Source: DASUPK01 sp963797265 (lineage in GTDB: Bacteria > Actinomycetota > Thermoleophilia > Solirubrobacterales > 70-9). Taken from it: DNA of 64,000 bases. The position numbers and the translations under genes were made by a program. The notes beneath the pieces were generated by a model. The model saw nothing but the letters and a program-made list of their open reading frames with translations, had not been told where the DNA came from and searched no databases. The stretch is taken from assembly GCA_963797265.1 (NCBI GenBank), contig CAWCOY010000006.1:232169-296168 (forward strand), read 5' to 3'. Every line of letters starts with the position of its first letter. Positions within the stretch are counted from its first letter, which is position 1. Positions 37,287 to 45,562 of this stretch are shown here, piece by piece.

Positions 37287-38687
37287 TCAGATGTCGGCCT
37301 GTGCCGCGATCCGCCCCGAATCGGCCGCGGCGGCGAACGCCTCGTAGTCGCGCTCATTCTGGTCCGCGTACACCTCCGCGAAGTCGGCGATAGAGCGGTC
37401 GAACTTGTCCCCCCCGCCCAGGTACGACGCGATCGCGATCGGGTCGCCGGACCGCGCGTGCGCCCGGGCGAGCGTCGCACCGCAGAGCTTCGCGTAGAGC
37501 CCCATCGTGTATGGCGTCATCGTCTCGATCTGGGCTGAGCCCTTGCCGTCCCAGAGCTGCCTGACGTAGAAGTCGCGCCGGCCGCCGTCGATCCCCTGCT
37601 CGTTGGTGAGCCAGCCGAGGAGGACGTCGCTGGCCGCCTGCATCAGCCGCTGTCCCTCAACGACCCGCCGGCCCTGGTGCTTGTAGCGGCCGCCGCTCGC
37701 GAAGGGCGCTAGCACCGAGGGGCCGGCTTCCTTGACCTGCAGGAACAGCGGATCGTTCGAGTCGCTCCCGATCATCAGGACGATCCAGCAACGGGTCCCG
37801 ACGCTGCCGACGCCCACCACCTTGTGGGCGACGTCGACGAAGCTATAGCGATCCGCGAGGTTCCGGATGTCCGGGGAGAGCGTTCCTCGGTACTGATCCA
37901 CCAGTTCAACCAGCCCGGTCTGGACCGCCTTCAGCTTTCTCTTCGGCACGAGCTCCTTGATCGGGACGATCAGGGGCGGGTCGCTGATGATTCGCAGCTC
38001 CCCATCCTCCTCGCGGGTGAGATTGGTCAGCGCCCGGAGGCTGTTCTTGCTCTCGGCCTTGGCCTTCGCCTTGTCGAAGTTGCGGGCGACCTTGCGGCTC
38101 ACCTGCGAGCGGTACTGCTCGAGGACATCGAGATCGACTCGCTCGTACCAGACGTCGATGCTGCGCGCCGCGGCCAGCCGCCTCATCTCCTCTCGATACG
38201 CCTGGACCGCCGTGGTCACGACCTTTCGACCGTCCCGCTTCTTGAAGCCGCGGTCCCGGCCGGCGACGGTGAAGCTCGCGGCAAGCCGCTTCACGTCCCA
38301 CTCGAACGGTCCAGGGTGCGTCTCGTCGAAGTCGTTGATGTCGAAGATCAGCCGCCGGTCCGGAGCCGCGAAGACGCCGAAGTTGGAGAGATGGGCATCC
38401 CCGCAGAGCTGCACGTCGAGGCCCGATCGCGGGGTCACACCGAGGTCCGCCGCCATGATTCCCGCCGCGCCGCGATAGAACGTAAAGGGCGACACGAGCA
38501 TCCGCCCGTGGCGGATCGCGATCAGCTCTGGGACGCGGTTCCGATCCTGCTCCTCGAGGATCCCGACGGGATCAGGGCGATCCGGTCCGGGCTCCCACCG
38601 ACCCTGTATCGAGCGGGGCGTACGGCGACGAGCGGCCTTGCCGGCGGACTCGCGCTCGCTGGAAGTCACGGTCTGAGTCGAGGCCAC
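37287..38687 (-). CDS. DUF2252 family protein
   Basis: 466 aa. It contains the family motifs SPFTFYRGAAGIMAADLG, CGDAHLSNFGVFA and DFDETHPGPFEWDVKRLAA, an arrangement resembling aminoglycoside-phosphotransferase-like kinases (HxxN/DxxE type residues). The function is unknown; kinase-like activity is inference only. An N-terminal basic, Ser/Thr-rich stretch of about 30 residues precedes the domain. Confidence 0.88.
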   Translation of the reverse strand: MASTQTVTSSERESAGKAARRRTPRSIQGRWEPGPDRPDPVGILEEQDRNRVPELIAIRHGRMLVSPFTFYRGAAGIMAADLGVTPRSGLDVQLCGDAHLSNFGVFAAPDRRLIFDINDFDETHPGPFEWDVKRLAASFTVAGRDRGFKKRDGRKVVTTAVQAYREEMRRLAAARSIDVWYERVDLDVLEQYRSQVSRKVARNFDKAKAKAESKNSLRALTNLTREEDGELRIISDPPLIVPIKELVPKRKLKAVQTGLVELVDQYRGTLSPDIRNLADRYSFVDVAHKVVGVGSVGTRCWIVLMIGSDSNDPLFLQVKEAGPSVLAPFASGGRYKHQGRRVVEGQRLMQAASDVLLGWLTNEQGIDGGRRDFYVRQLWDGKGSAQIETMTPYTMGLYAKLCGATLARAHARSGDPIAIASYLGGGDKFDRSIADFAEVYADQNERDYEAFAAAADSGRIAAQADI

Positions 38688-38722
38688 CGCGACAGCCTCT
38701 CACTAAGCGGCCCGTTCGGCAA

Positions 38723-39172
38723 TCAGCCGAGTGCGGCTTCGACCTCGCCGATCGCGGCGCGCTCGGCGTCGCTGACCCGCTCCCCGCTCAGCCCCATGAA
38801 GCCCTCCTTGCGGGCTTCCGCGACGCGCTCCGCCAGCGCCACGATGAACTTCCGGTACTCCTCGACCTCCTCGTCGCTGGCCTTGGACCTGAGGAGCGTG
38901 ATCGCCTGCCTGACGTTGTCCAGGTTGTGCTGCTTGAGCTCCTCCGGCGAGCCGGCGCGAGTGCGATCCATCTCCGGCTTGGCGGCGGAGATCTCGTCGA
39001 GCAGCTCGCTTTCGCCGTGCTGCTTGCGGGCTTCGGTGTAGGCCTTGGCCATCGAGAAGGTCTCGCGGATGGAGCCGCCGCGGTCGGAGAGGATCACCAC
39101 GAGGCCCGCGCTCGGCGGCCCCTCGAGGATCGTCTTCCACTCCTCCTCGGTGAAGTCGGACTTTGCTGTCAT
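38723..39172 (-). CDS. Conserved hypothetical protein, possibly TerB-like
   Basis: 149 aa from ATG 39172 (MTAKSDFTEEEWKTILEGPP). It is all-helical by composition, with FSMAKAYTEARKQHGESELL, VEEYRKFIVALAERVAEA and VSDAERAAIGEVEAALG. It resembles a family common in actinobacteria with a weak likeness to TerB helices. The role is unknown. It lies between DUF2252 and the alkyltransferase-like gene on the same strand. Confidence 0.7.
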   Translation of the reverse strand: MTAKSDFTEEEWKTILEGPPSAGLVVILSDRGGSIRETFSMAKAYTEARKQHGESELLDEISAAKPEMDRTRAGSPEELKQHNLDNVRQAITLLRSKASDEEVEEYRKFIVALAERVAEARKEGFMGLSGERVSDAERAAIGEVEAALG

Positions 39173-39194
39173 CGCCCCCGCAGTCTGTCGCAAC

Positions 39195-39491
39195 TCAGCG
39201 AAGATCGTCGACCGGGATCCAGGCCGCATCCATGTCGACCCGCGATCCCCTGAACGGGACCCCCTCGGCCTCCAACAGCTGGCGCTGCCTGTAGCCCTTG
39301 GCCAGCGAGCCGTCGGCCCGGACGACCCGCTGCCAGGGCACACTCGGGTCGTGGCAGGCGGAGAGGACCTGGCCCGCGAAGCGCGGCGCGCCGGGCGAGA
39401 GGTCGCCGTAGCTGCTGACATGCCCTTCAGGGATCCTGCGGATCCGCTCGAGGACCTCTCGCCGCCTGGACGAAGTCAGCTCAGGCGCCAT
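39195..39491 (-). CDS. Alkyltransferase-like (MGMT-fold) DNA base-flipping protein
   Basis: 98 aa, the DNA-binding domain only. RIPEGHVSSYGDLS and VPWQRVVRADGSLAKG are the family marks. Trp53 replaces the alkyl-acceptor Cys of the PCHRV motif of true methyltransferases, which defines the ATL group; these recognise O6-alkylguanine and hand it to nucleotide-excision repair. The start at ATG 39491 overlaps the end of the preceding gene by 16 bases. Confidence 0.88.
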   Translation of the reverse strand: MAPELTSSRRREVLERIRRIPEGHVSSYGDLSPGAPRFAGQVLSACHDPSVPWQRVVRADGSLAKGYRQRQLLEAEGVPFRGSRVDMDAAWIPVDDLR

Positions 39492-39865
39492 GCGGTCCAG
39501 AGACCGGCGAGGGCCGCCGGCAGGGCGGCCGCCATCCCGCGCGATCCGGCGCCCCGCTCCGGGGTCTGCAACGTAACGGCGAACGCGAGCGTGTCCCCGG
39601 CGTCGGCGACGGCGTTCGCCACAGTGGCGCTGCGGAGCCGATCGCGATCCTGGAGCCCGGCCACCGTAACCAGGCCGAGCACGAGATCCCGAACACCCGC
39701 GATGCGCGTGACAGCCACGGTCGCCGGGCCCACCTCCGTGAAGCCGAGCACGCGGAGAGCCCACTCGGGCGCCGTCAACATGCCGACACCGAAGGCGATC
39801 CGGGCGCCGCCCGAGAGCCAGGACCAGGCGCGGACATCCGGCCTGTCGACGGCTGCGCTGCTCAT
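39476..39865 (-). CDS. Small membrane protein, DUF4267-like
   Basis: 129 aa with three or four hydrophobic segments, the first with GGARIAFGVGMLTAPEW and then GVRDLVLGLVTVAG, AVADAGDTLAFAVTL and a C-terminal span. The pattern resembles DUF4267-type proteins. The function is unknown. It sits in a tight minus-strand run (OsmC, this gene, ATL) with overlapping ends, so it is probably co-transcribed with them. Confidence 0.65.
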   Translation of the reverse strand: MSSAAVDRPDVRAWSWLSGGARIAFGVGMLTAPEWALRVLGFTEVGPATVAVTRIAGVRDLVLGLVTVAGLQDRDRLRSATVANAVADAGDTLAFAVTLQTPERGAGSRGMAAALPAALAGLWTAWRLS

Positions 39866-40377
39866 GAGCGCCGCAGCGAGACGGATAGCTCGGGCGAGCT
39901 CGCCAGGGTCTGAAGCACGACGCAGTAGCGCTCGGTGAGACGCTGCAGCGTCGCGAGCTCCTCATCGCTGGCGTCGCTCTCCAGGTCGAAACGCATGCGA
40001 ATCGCTTTGAAGCCGACGGGCGCGTCGTTGTCGACGGCCAGCGTGCCACGCCAGTCGAGATCGCCCTCGGCGTGCACCTTGCCGCTGACCTCGAGCTCCA
40101 TCGCCGTGGCGACTGAGCGCATGGTCACCCCGGCGCAGGCCGCCAGCGCCTGCAGGAGCATGTCCCCGGAGCAGGCCAATGAGCCATCGCCGCCGGTGCC
40201 GGGATGGAGTCCCGCCCGGACCAGCGCCTGACCCGTGTTCACCGAGCAGGAGATGCCCTCTTCGAGCGTCCCCTCCGCCTCTAGGGTGATCAGGGCCGAA
40301 TCGGGGACCTCGCGGTAGCCCTCCTTCAGCGGCGCCTGCAGCTCACGCAGCTCGCTCGAGTTCGCCGGGTCGGGCAC
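39862..40377 (-). CDS. OsmC family peroxiredoxin-like protein
   Basis: 171 aa. The conserved Cys pair of OsmC/Ohr proteins is present in LAACAGVT and RYCVVLQTLA, with GGDGSLACSGDMLLQALAAC the typical central helix. It is likely to reduce organic hydroperoxides using thiols. It overlaps the next gene by 4 bases. It is divergent from glnB, with 114 bases between. Confidence 0.85.
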   Translation of the reverse strand: MPDPANSSELRELQAPLKEGYREVPDSALITLEAEGTLEEGISCSVNTGQALVRAGLHPGTGGDGSLACSGDMLLQALAACAGVTMRSVATAMELEVSGKVHAEGDLDWRGTLAVDNDAPVGFKAIRMRFDLESDASDEELATLQRLTERYCVVLQTLASSPELSVSLRRS

Positions 40378-40491
40378 GAGGTGAGCCTACGCGATGCCCG
40401 ATCGGGAGTGGTGCATCCGTCACCTCCCGGCGATAGGTTCCCGGCTTCGCAGCGGCTGGCGCTGTGTCTGGTCTGAAGAGAGGGGTGCATC

Positions 40492-40845
40492 GTGAAGCTG
40501 GTGATCGGCATCGTCCGGCCCGAGCGCGCGAACGACGTGCTCGAGGCCCTCTACCGGGCCGAGGTCCGCGGGATCTCGATGAGCAGGGTGCAGGGCCACG
40601 GTGGTGAGCTCGACCGGGTCGAGACCTACCGCGGCAGCACGGTCAAGGTCGAGGTGACCGACAAGGTGCGCTTCGAGATCGGAGTCTCCGACAACTTCGT
40701 AGAGGCGACGGTCCAGGCGATCTGCGACGGCGCCCGCACAGGCGAGGTGGGCGACGGAAAGATCTTCGTCGTCCCCGTCGAGCGCGCGGTGCGGATCCGC
40801 ACCGGCGAGACCGATGAGGCCGCCGTGACCCCGGTGGCCGCGTGA
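40492..40845 (+). CDS. Nitrogen regulatory protein P-II (GlnK type)
   Basis: 117 aa trimeric sensor of ATP/ADP and 2-oxoglutarate that controls Amt. It starts MKLVIGIVRPERANDVLEAL; the B-loop TGEVGDGKIFV and the C-loop RIRTGE are intact. In the T-loop residue 51 is Val instead of the Tyr that is uridylylated or adenylylated elsewhere; Tyr46 is kept. A GAGAGGGG ribosome site is upstream. It overlaps amt at TGATG, an ordinary glnK-amt pair. Confidence 0.95.
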   Translation: MKLVIGIVRPERANDVLEALYRAEVRGISMSRVQGHGGELDRVETYRGSTVKVEVTDKVRFEIGVSDNFVEATVQAICDGARTGEVGDGKIFVVPVERAVRIRTGETDEAAVTPVAA

Positions 40846-42149
40846 TGGACGCCCCGATCCTCGCCCAGGCAACTCAGATCGACACCGGCGACACCGCGTG
40901 GATGCTGGCCGCGACCGCGCTCGTCCTGATGATGACCATCGCGCTCGGACTCTTCTACGCCGGCCTGGTGCGCTCGAAGAACGCGCTCAACACCTTCATG
41001 ATGTGCGTCAGCGCGATCGGGATCGCGGGCATTACGTGGGCGCTGATCGGCTACTCGCTGGCCTTCGACGGTAGCGGCGACCTGATCGGCGGGCTCAACT
41101 ACGTCGGGCTCCACGACGTCACCTTCGCCCCCAGGGACGGGACCGCGATCCCCCACCTGGTCTTCTTCGCCTTCCAGGCGACCTTCTGCATCATCACGGT
41201 GGCCCTGATCTCCGGGGCGGTCGTCGAGCGGATGCGCTTCAGCACCTGGATGGTGTTCGCTGCGCTCTGGTCGGTGCTCGTCTACCCGGTGCTCGCCCAC
41301 TGGGGGTTCGGCAACGGCTGGCTGATGGAGGGCGGAACGCTCGACTTCGCCGGCGGCATCGCCGTGGAGATGGCGTCCGGGTTCTCGGCCTTCGCGGCCG
41401 CGGTGGTGGTCGGGGCCCGAAAGGACTACGGACGCATCGGCCTCTTGCCCCACAACTCGATCCTCGTGCTCCTGGGCGGAGGCCTGCTGTGGTTCGGGTG
41501 GTTCGGCTTCAACGGCGGCAGCGGGTTCGGAACCGGAGACCCAAGCGTGCTGGCCTTCACCAACACGCTGCTCTGTCCCGCCGCCACCCTCTTCGTCTGG
41601 ATGATCCTCGACCTGATCTTCGACAGGAAGGTGACGGCGATCGGCGCCGCGACCGCGATCATCGCCGGCTGCGTGCTGATCACCCCCGCGGGCGGCTTCA
41701 TCAGCCCGGCCTGGGCCCTCGTGCTCGGCGCCGTGGGCGCGGTCCCCGTGTACCTGGTGATCCTCTACCGGCCCCGCACCCGGGTCGACGAGACGCTCGA
41801 CGTGCTCGCCGCGCACGGGGTCGCCGGCTTTCTCGGGATCCTGACGATCGGCTTCATCGCCCAGCAGTCATGGAACGGCGTCTCAGACGGCTGGTTCTAC
41901 GGCCACATCGGGCAGCTCGGCGATCAGGCCCTCGCCGCCCTGGTTACCCCCCTCTACGCGTTCGGGGTGACCTTCGTGCTGCTCAAGGCGCTCGGAGCGG
42001 TGATGCCGCTGCGCGGGCCGGAGCCCGACGAGGCCCTGGGCATGGACAGCGTCTACCACGGCGAGGAGGCCTACCCCACCGGCGAGGGCGCGATCCTGGT
42101 CACGCCCGAGGCGGGCGAGGAGGAGCCGCTGCCGGTGGCTCAGCCTTAG
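40845..42149 (+). CDS. amt: Ammonium transporter
   Basis: 434 aa with eleven predicted spans. Motifs DFAGG, FGWFGFNGGSG and AAHGVAGFLG are present. The pore twin-His pair is unusual: the second His is present (His324), but the first is replaced by Glu175 (GGIAVEMASG), as in fungal Mep1/Mep3-type proteins. The start is ATG 40845, overlapping the P-II stop; a GTG at 40842 is also in frame. The acidic tail follows the last span. Confidence 0.94.
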   Translation: MDAPILAQATQIDTGDTAWMLAATALVLMMTIALGLFYAGLVRSKNALNTFMMCVSAIGIAGITWALIGYSLAFDGSGDLIGGLNYVGLHDVTFAPRDGTAIPHLVFFAFQATFCIITVALISGAVVERMRFSTWMVFAALWSVLVYPVLAHWGFGNGWLMEGGTLDFAGGIAVEMASGFSAFAAAVVVGARKDYGRIGLLPHNSILVLLGGGLLWFGWFGFNGGSGFGTGDPSVLAFTNTLLCPAATLFVWMILDLIFDRKVTAIGAATAIIAGCVLITPAGGFISPAWALVLGAVGAVPVYLVILYRPRTRVDETLDVLAAHGVAGFLGILTIGFIAQQSWNGVSDGWFYGHIGQLGDQALAALVTPLYAFGVTFVLLKALGAVMPLRGPEPDEALGMDSVYHGEEAYPTGEGAILVTPEAGEEEPLPVAQP

Positions 42150-42161
42150 ACGGCGGTGGCG

Positions 42162-44714
42162 CTACTCGTACGCCAGCGCCTGGAGCACGTCGAGTCGTGA
42201 GGCTCGGCGTGCCGGGGCGACCGCGGCGACCACTCCGGCGAAGGCGGCGACGATCAGGATGACGACGAGCTGGCCGACCGGATAGCTGAGCACGAAGCCC
42301 TGGTCCTGCAGCGGCACGGACATCAGCGCCGCGAAGATCAGGCCGAGCACCATGCCCAGCACCGCTCCGATCAGCGCTGTGATCACCGACTCGTAGCGGA
42401 TCAGCCGACGCACCTGCCGGCGAGACATCCCAACCGCCCGCAGCATGCCGAGCTCGCGGGTCCGCTCGTAGATCGAGAGCGCCAGGGTGTTGGCGATCCC
42501 AAACAGGCTGACGATGATCGCCAGTGAAAGCAGGGCGTAGACGAGCCCGAGCAGCGGGTTGATCTGATTCTCCTGGTTCTGCTTCAGCTCCTGCTGGTTC
42601 ATCACCTCGGCCGTCGGGAAGCTCCGGGCGAGGAGCCCGTCGATCCGGTCCTGCACGGTCGAAGCGTCGGCGCCCGGCGCGAGCTTCACGAAGTCGAAGG
42701 TGTCCTGCGCGACGGCGAAGTCCCTGGCCATCGCCGCCTGGGTGACGACCATGCTGCCCAGGAGATCGCCGGGTCCCTTCACCTCGCCGACGATCCGGAA
42801 GCTCGCCCGGTTCCCGGCCTGGCCCAGCGCGTGGATCGTGTCCCCCACCTCCAGGCCGTTGTCGTCGGCGAAGTTCTTCTCGACGATCGTCTCCGAGTCG
42901 GTCATGCCGCGCAGCGTCTGCTCGGTGGTGTCGCCCTGGAAGTCGAGGTTCAACACCTGGCTCGCGGTGGCCGGGTCGAGCCCCGTGGCTTGCGGCTTGC
43001 CCCCCACCCCGTCGATCTTGATCTGGCTGCTCTGCAGCGTCGAGACCGTCTGCACGCCCGGGACATTGCGGACGGCGGTCGCGACGGCCGTCGGGATCGG
43101 GTCATAGCCGTTGGTGTTCTGGATCTCGAGCCCGCCCTGGAAGCTCTTGTCGATTGCATCGGCGATCGAGGCCTTGAGCCCCGCCGCGAACACGGTCACG
43201 AACGAGACCAGCGCCAGCCCGATCATCAGAGCCGCCGCCGTCGCCGCCGTGCGGGACGGGTTCCGCTGCGAGTTCTCGCGCGCCAGCCGCCCGGTCAATC
43301 CGCGCAACCTCTCGAGCGGCGCGCCGATTGTGCCGGCGAGCGGCCGCACGAGCCGCGGGCTGTAGAGCGAGACGCCGAAGAGCACCAGCGCCGCTCCGCC
43401 GCCGAGCATCAGGGCGGCGTCTCCGGTCTTCTGGTTGCCGAGGAGACCGACCAGAACCAGGGCGACCCCTCCGAGCATCAGGAGCCAGGCGATCGCCACC
43501 GTGACGAACGAGCGGCGGCGGCTGGTGGTCAGCTCGAGCTCCTGCATCGCCGCAATCGGCGGCACCCGGGTCGAGCGCAGAGCCGGGTTGAGCACCGCGA
43601 CCAGGGTGACCACGATGCCGATCACCACCGAGACGATCACCGTGCGGCTCGCAACGACCAGCGCGGTGGTGGGCAGGCCGATCCCAAGGGCGTTGAAGAG
43701 CGCCTCGATGCCCTTCGCGAACAGAAGGCCACCAAGCACCCCCGCCAGCGCGCCGACGAGGCCGATCAGGGCAGCCTCGACGAATACGGAGGCGAGGACC
43801 TGCCGGCGGGAGGCGCCCAGTGTGCGCAGCAGCCCGTACTCGCGGATCCGCTGGGACACCGTGATCGAGAAGGTGTTGAAGATGACGAACGCCCCAACGA
43901 TCAGAGCCACGGCCGCGAACACGCCGAGGAAGATCGGCAGGAAGCTGAGCGCGTCGTGGATGTCATCCGAGGAGCGGTTGGCGTTCTGCTCGGCCGTCTC
44001 CACCCGAAGCGTCGGCGGCACCACCTTCTCGATTCGCGACTTGAGCTCCTCGGGCGAGACATCGGGGTTGAGCCCGACCGAGATCTGGTTGAAGCGGCCG
44101 ACGTTGCCGGTGATGAACTGGGCCTCGGGCAGCGTCAGCTGCGCGATGCTGGCGCCTCCGAACGAGGTGCCGCCGAGCTCGGTCAGGCCGACGAGCCGGT
44201 AGGTGCGCACGCGCCGCTCTCCGGCGATCCGGATCGGGTCGCCGACCGAGAGGCCGGCATCGTCGGCCGCCGCCTTGTCGAGAGTGGCTTCATGGGGGTT
44301 GGTGGGCCGATGTCCCTGGACCGTCTTCAGGGTCTCGATCTGCGGCGGCAACACCGCGGAGACGAACTTGGGGGCGAACTGCGTGCCCACCGACTCGTCG
44401 CCCTTGAAGATGCCGCCGCCGGTGAAGATCGTCCCGGCCGCGAGCCTCACTCCCGGCACCGCCTGCACCTTCTTGAGGACCCCGGCGGGGAAGCTGATGG
44501 AGGTGTTGGTCTCCTGGGTGACCGGCTGCTTGTTGGTGATCACCACGGCCGTGCCCTTCAACGAGTCGTTGAAGATGTCGTCGAAGGCCTTGTTGATGGT
44601 GTCGGTGATCACGTAGGTGCCGGCGATCAGCGAGACGCCGACGAACACCGCAACCGTGGTACCGAGCGCCCGCAGCTTGCGGGCCCAGAGGCTCTTGACG
44701 GCGACGCTGGTCAC
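42162..44714 (-). CDS. ABC transporter permease, FtsX/MacB type
   Basis: 850 aa with the duplicated FtsX layout: a first span near 20-40, a periplasm-side domain, three spans near 270-390, two further spans, a second extracytoplasmic domain and three C-terminal spans (SLFGIANTLALSIYERTRE, MLRAVGMSRRQVRR). Such transporters work mechanically to move lipids, peptides or signals. It overlaps the ATP-binding gene by 4 bases. Confidence 0.92.
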   Translation of the reverse strand: MTSVAVKSLWARKLRALGTTVAVFVGVSLIAGTYVITDTINKAFDDIFNDSLKGTAVVITNKQPVTQETNTSISFPAGVLKKVQAVPGVRLAAGTIFTGGGIFKGDESVGTQFAPKFVSAVLPPQIETLKTVQGHRPTNPHEATLDKAAADDAGLSVGDPIRIAGERRVRTYRLVGLTELGGTSFGGASIAQLTLPEAQFITGNVGRFNQISVGLNPDVSPEELKSRIEKVVPPTLRVETAEQNANRSSDDIHDALSFLPIFLGVFAAVALIVGAFVIFNTFSITVSQRIREYGLLRTLGASRRQVLASVFVEAALIGLVGALAGVLGGLLFAKGIEALFNALGIGLPTTALVVASRTVIVSVVIGIVVTLVAVLNPALRSTRVPPIAAMQELELTTSRRRSFVTVAIAWLLMLGGVALVLVGLLGNQKTGDAALMLGGGAALVLFGVSLYSPRLVRPLAGTIGAPLERLRGLTGRLARENSQRNPSRTAATAAALMIGLALVSFVTVFAAGLKASIADAIDKSFQGGLEIQNTNGYDPIPTAVATAVRNVPGVQTVSTLQSSQIKIDGVGGKPQATGLDPATASQVLNLDFQGDTTEQTLRGMTDSETIVEKNFADDNGLEVGDTIHALGQAGNRASFRIVGEVKGPGDLLGSMVVTQAAMARDFAVAQDTFDFVKLAPGADASTVQDRIDGLLARSFPTAEVMNQQELKQNQENQINPLLGLVYALLSLAIIVSLFGIANTLALSIYERTRELGMLRAVGMSRRQVRRLIRYESVITALIGAVLGMVLGLIFAALMSVPLQDQGFVLSYPVGQLVVILIVAAFAGVVAAVAPARRASRLDVLQALAYE

Positions 44715-45502
44715 CCGACTTGCTTCATCAGCTCGATCACCTCGTCCGTCGAGCCCGGTGCGGCGTCGGAGACGATCTCGCCGTCGCGGAGCGTGAGCAG
44801 GCGATCCGAGTACACCGCCGCCTCCGGGGCATGGGTCACCATCACCACCGTCTGGTCAAAGTCGTCAACGGCCTGCCGTAGCAGCCGCAGGACGTCCTCC
44901 GAGGCCTTGGAGTCGAGGTTCCCGGTCGGCTCGTCGGCGAAGACGACTGCGGGACGCGAGATCAGGGCCCGGGCCACCGCCACCCGCTGCTGCTGGCCGC
45001 CCGAGAGCTCCGAGGGCAGGTGGGTGCGGCGGTCCTGCAGGTCGACCGTGTCGAGTAGCTGTTCGAGCCACTCCTTGTCCGGCTTCCGGCCGGCGATCGA
45101 GAGCGGCAGCACCAGGTTCTCCTCCGCCGTCAGAACCGGCAGCAGGTTGAAGAACTGGAAGATGAAGCCAAGCTTGTCGCGGCGCAAATTGGTCAGATCG
45201 GCGTCGTCGAGCGCCGTGATCTCGGAGCCGTCGATAAGCACCCGGCCGCCGGTGGGGCGATCGAGGCCAGCGAGCACGTGAAGGAGCGTCGACTTCCCGG
45301 AGCCCGACGGCCCCATGATCGCGGTGAAGCGGTCGCGCTCGAAATCGACGCTGACGTCGCGGAGCGCATCCACCGCCGCATCGCCCTCGCCGAAACGCCT
45401 GCTGACGTCGATCGCCTGCACGATCGGACGCTCCGCGGCCACCGCCGTGCCGTCCGTTCGCGTCTCTGTCTGCTCATTCACTGGCTCGGTCATCCGTGAC
45501 AA
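44711..45502 (-). CDS. ABC transporter ATP-binding protein, MacB/LolD type
   Basis: 263 aa. Walker A is GPSGSGKST, the signature LSGGQQQRVAVARAL, Walker B VVFADEPTGNLDS and the switch His is in VMVTHAP. The close match to MacB/LolD-type ATPases and its 4-base overlap with the FtsX-like permease show that they form one exporter. The substrate is not evident. It is divergent from the kinase gene, 60 bases apart. Confidence 0.95.
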   Translation of the reverse strand: MSRMTEPVNEQTETRTDGTAVAAERPIVQAIDVSRRFGEGDAAVDALRDVSVDFERDRFTAIMGPSGSGKSTLLHVLAGLDRPTGGRVLIDGSEITALDDADLTNLRRDKLGFIFQFFNLLPVLTAEENLVLPLSIAGRKPDKEWLEQLLDTVDLQDRRTHLPSELSGGQQQRVAVARALISRPAVVFADEPTGNLDSKASEDVLRLLRQAVDDFDQTVVMVTHAPEAAVYSDRLLTLRDGEIVSDAAPGSTDEVIELMKQVG

Positions 45503-45562
45503 CCCCCCGCATCGAAGGACGATCGCAAGCTAGCGATTCGGACCGCTCGCCGTCCATACTGA

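Noticed and set aside
42831..45281. Open frame of about 816 codons on the plus strand opposite the ABC permease and ATPase
   Set aside because: Low-complexity Arg/Glu/His-rich translation antisense to two well-supported genes; no ribosome site or domain.
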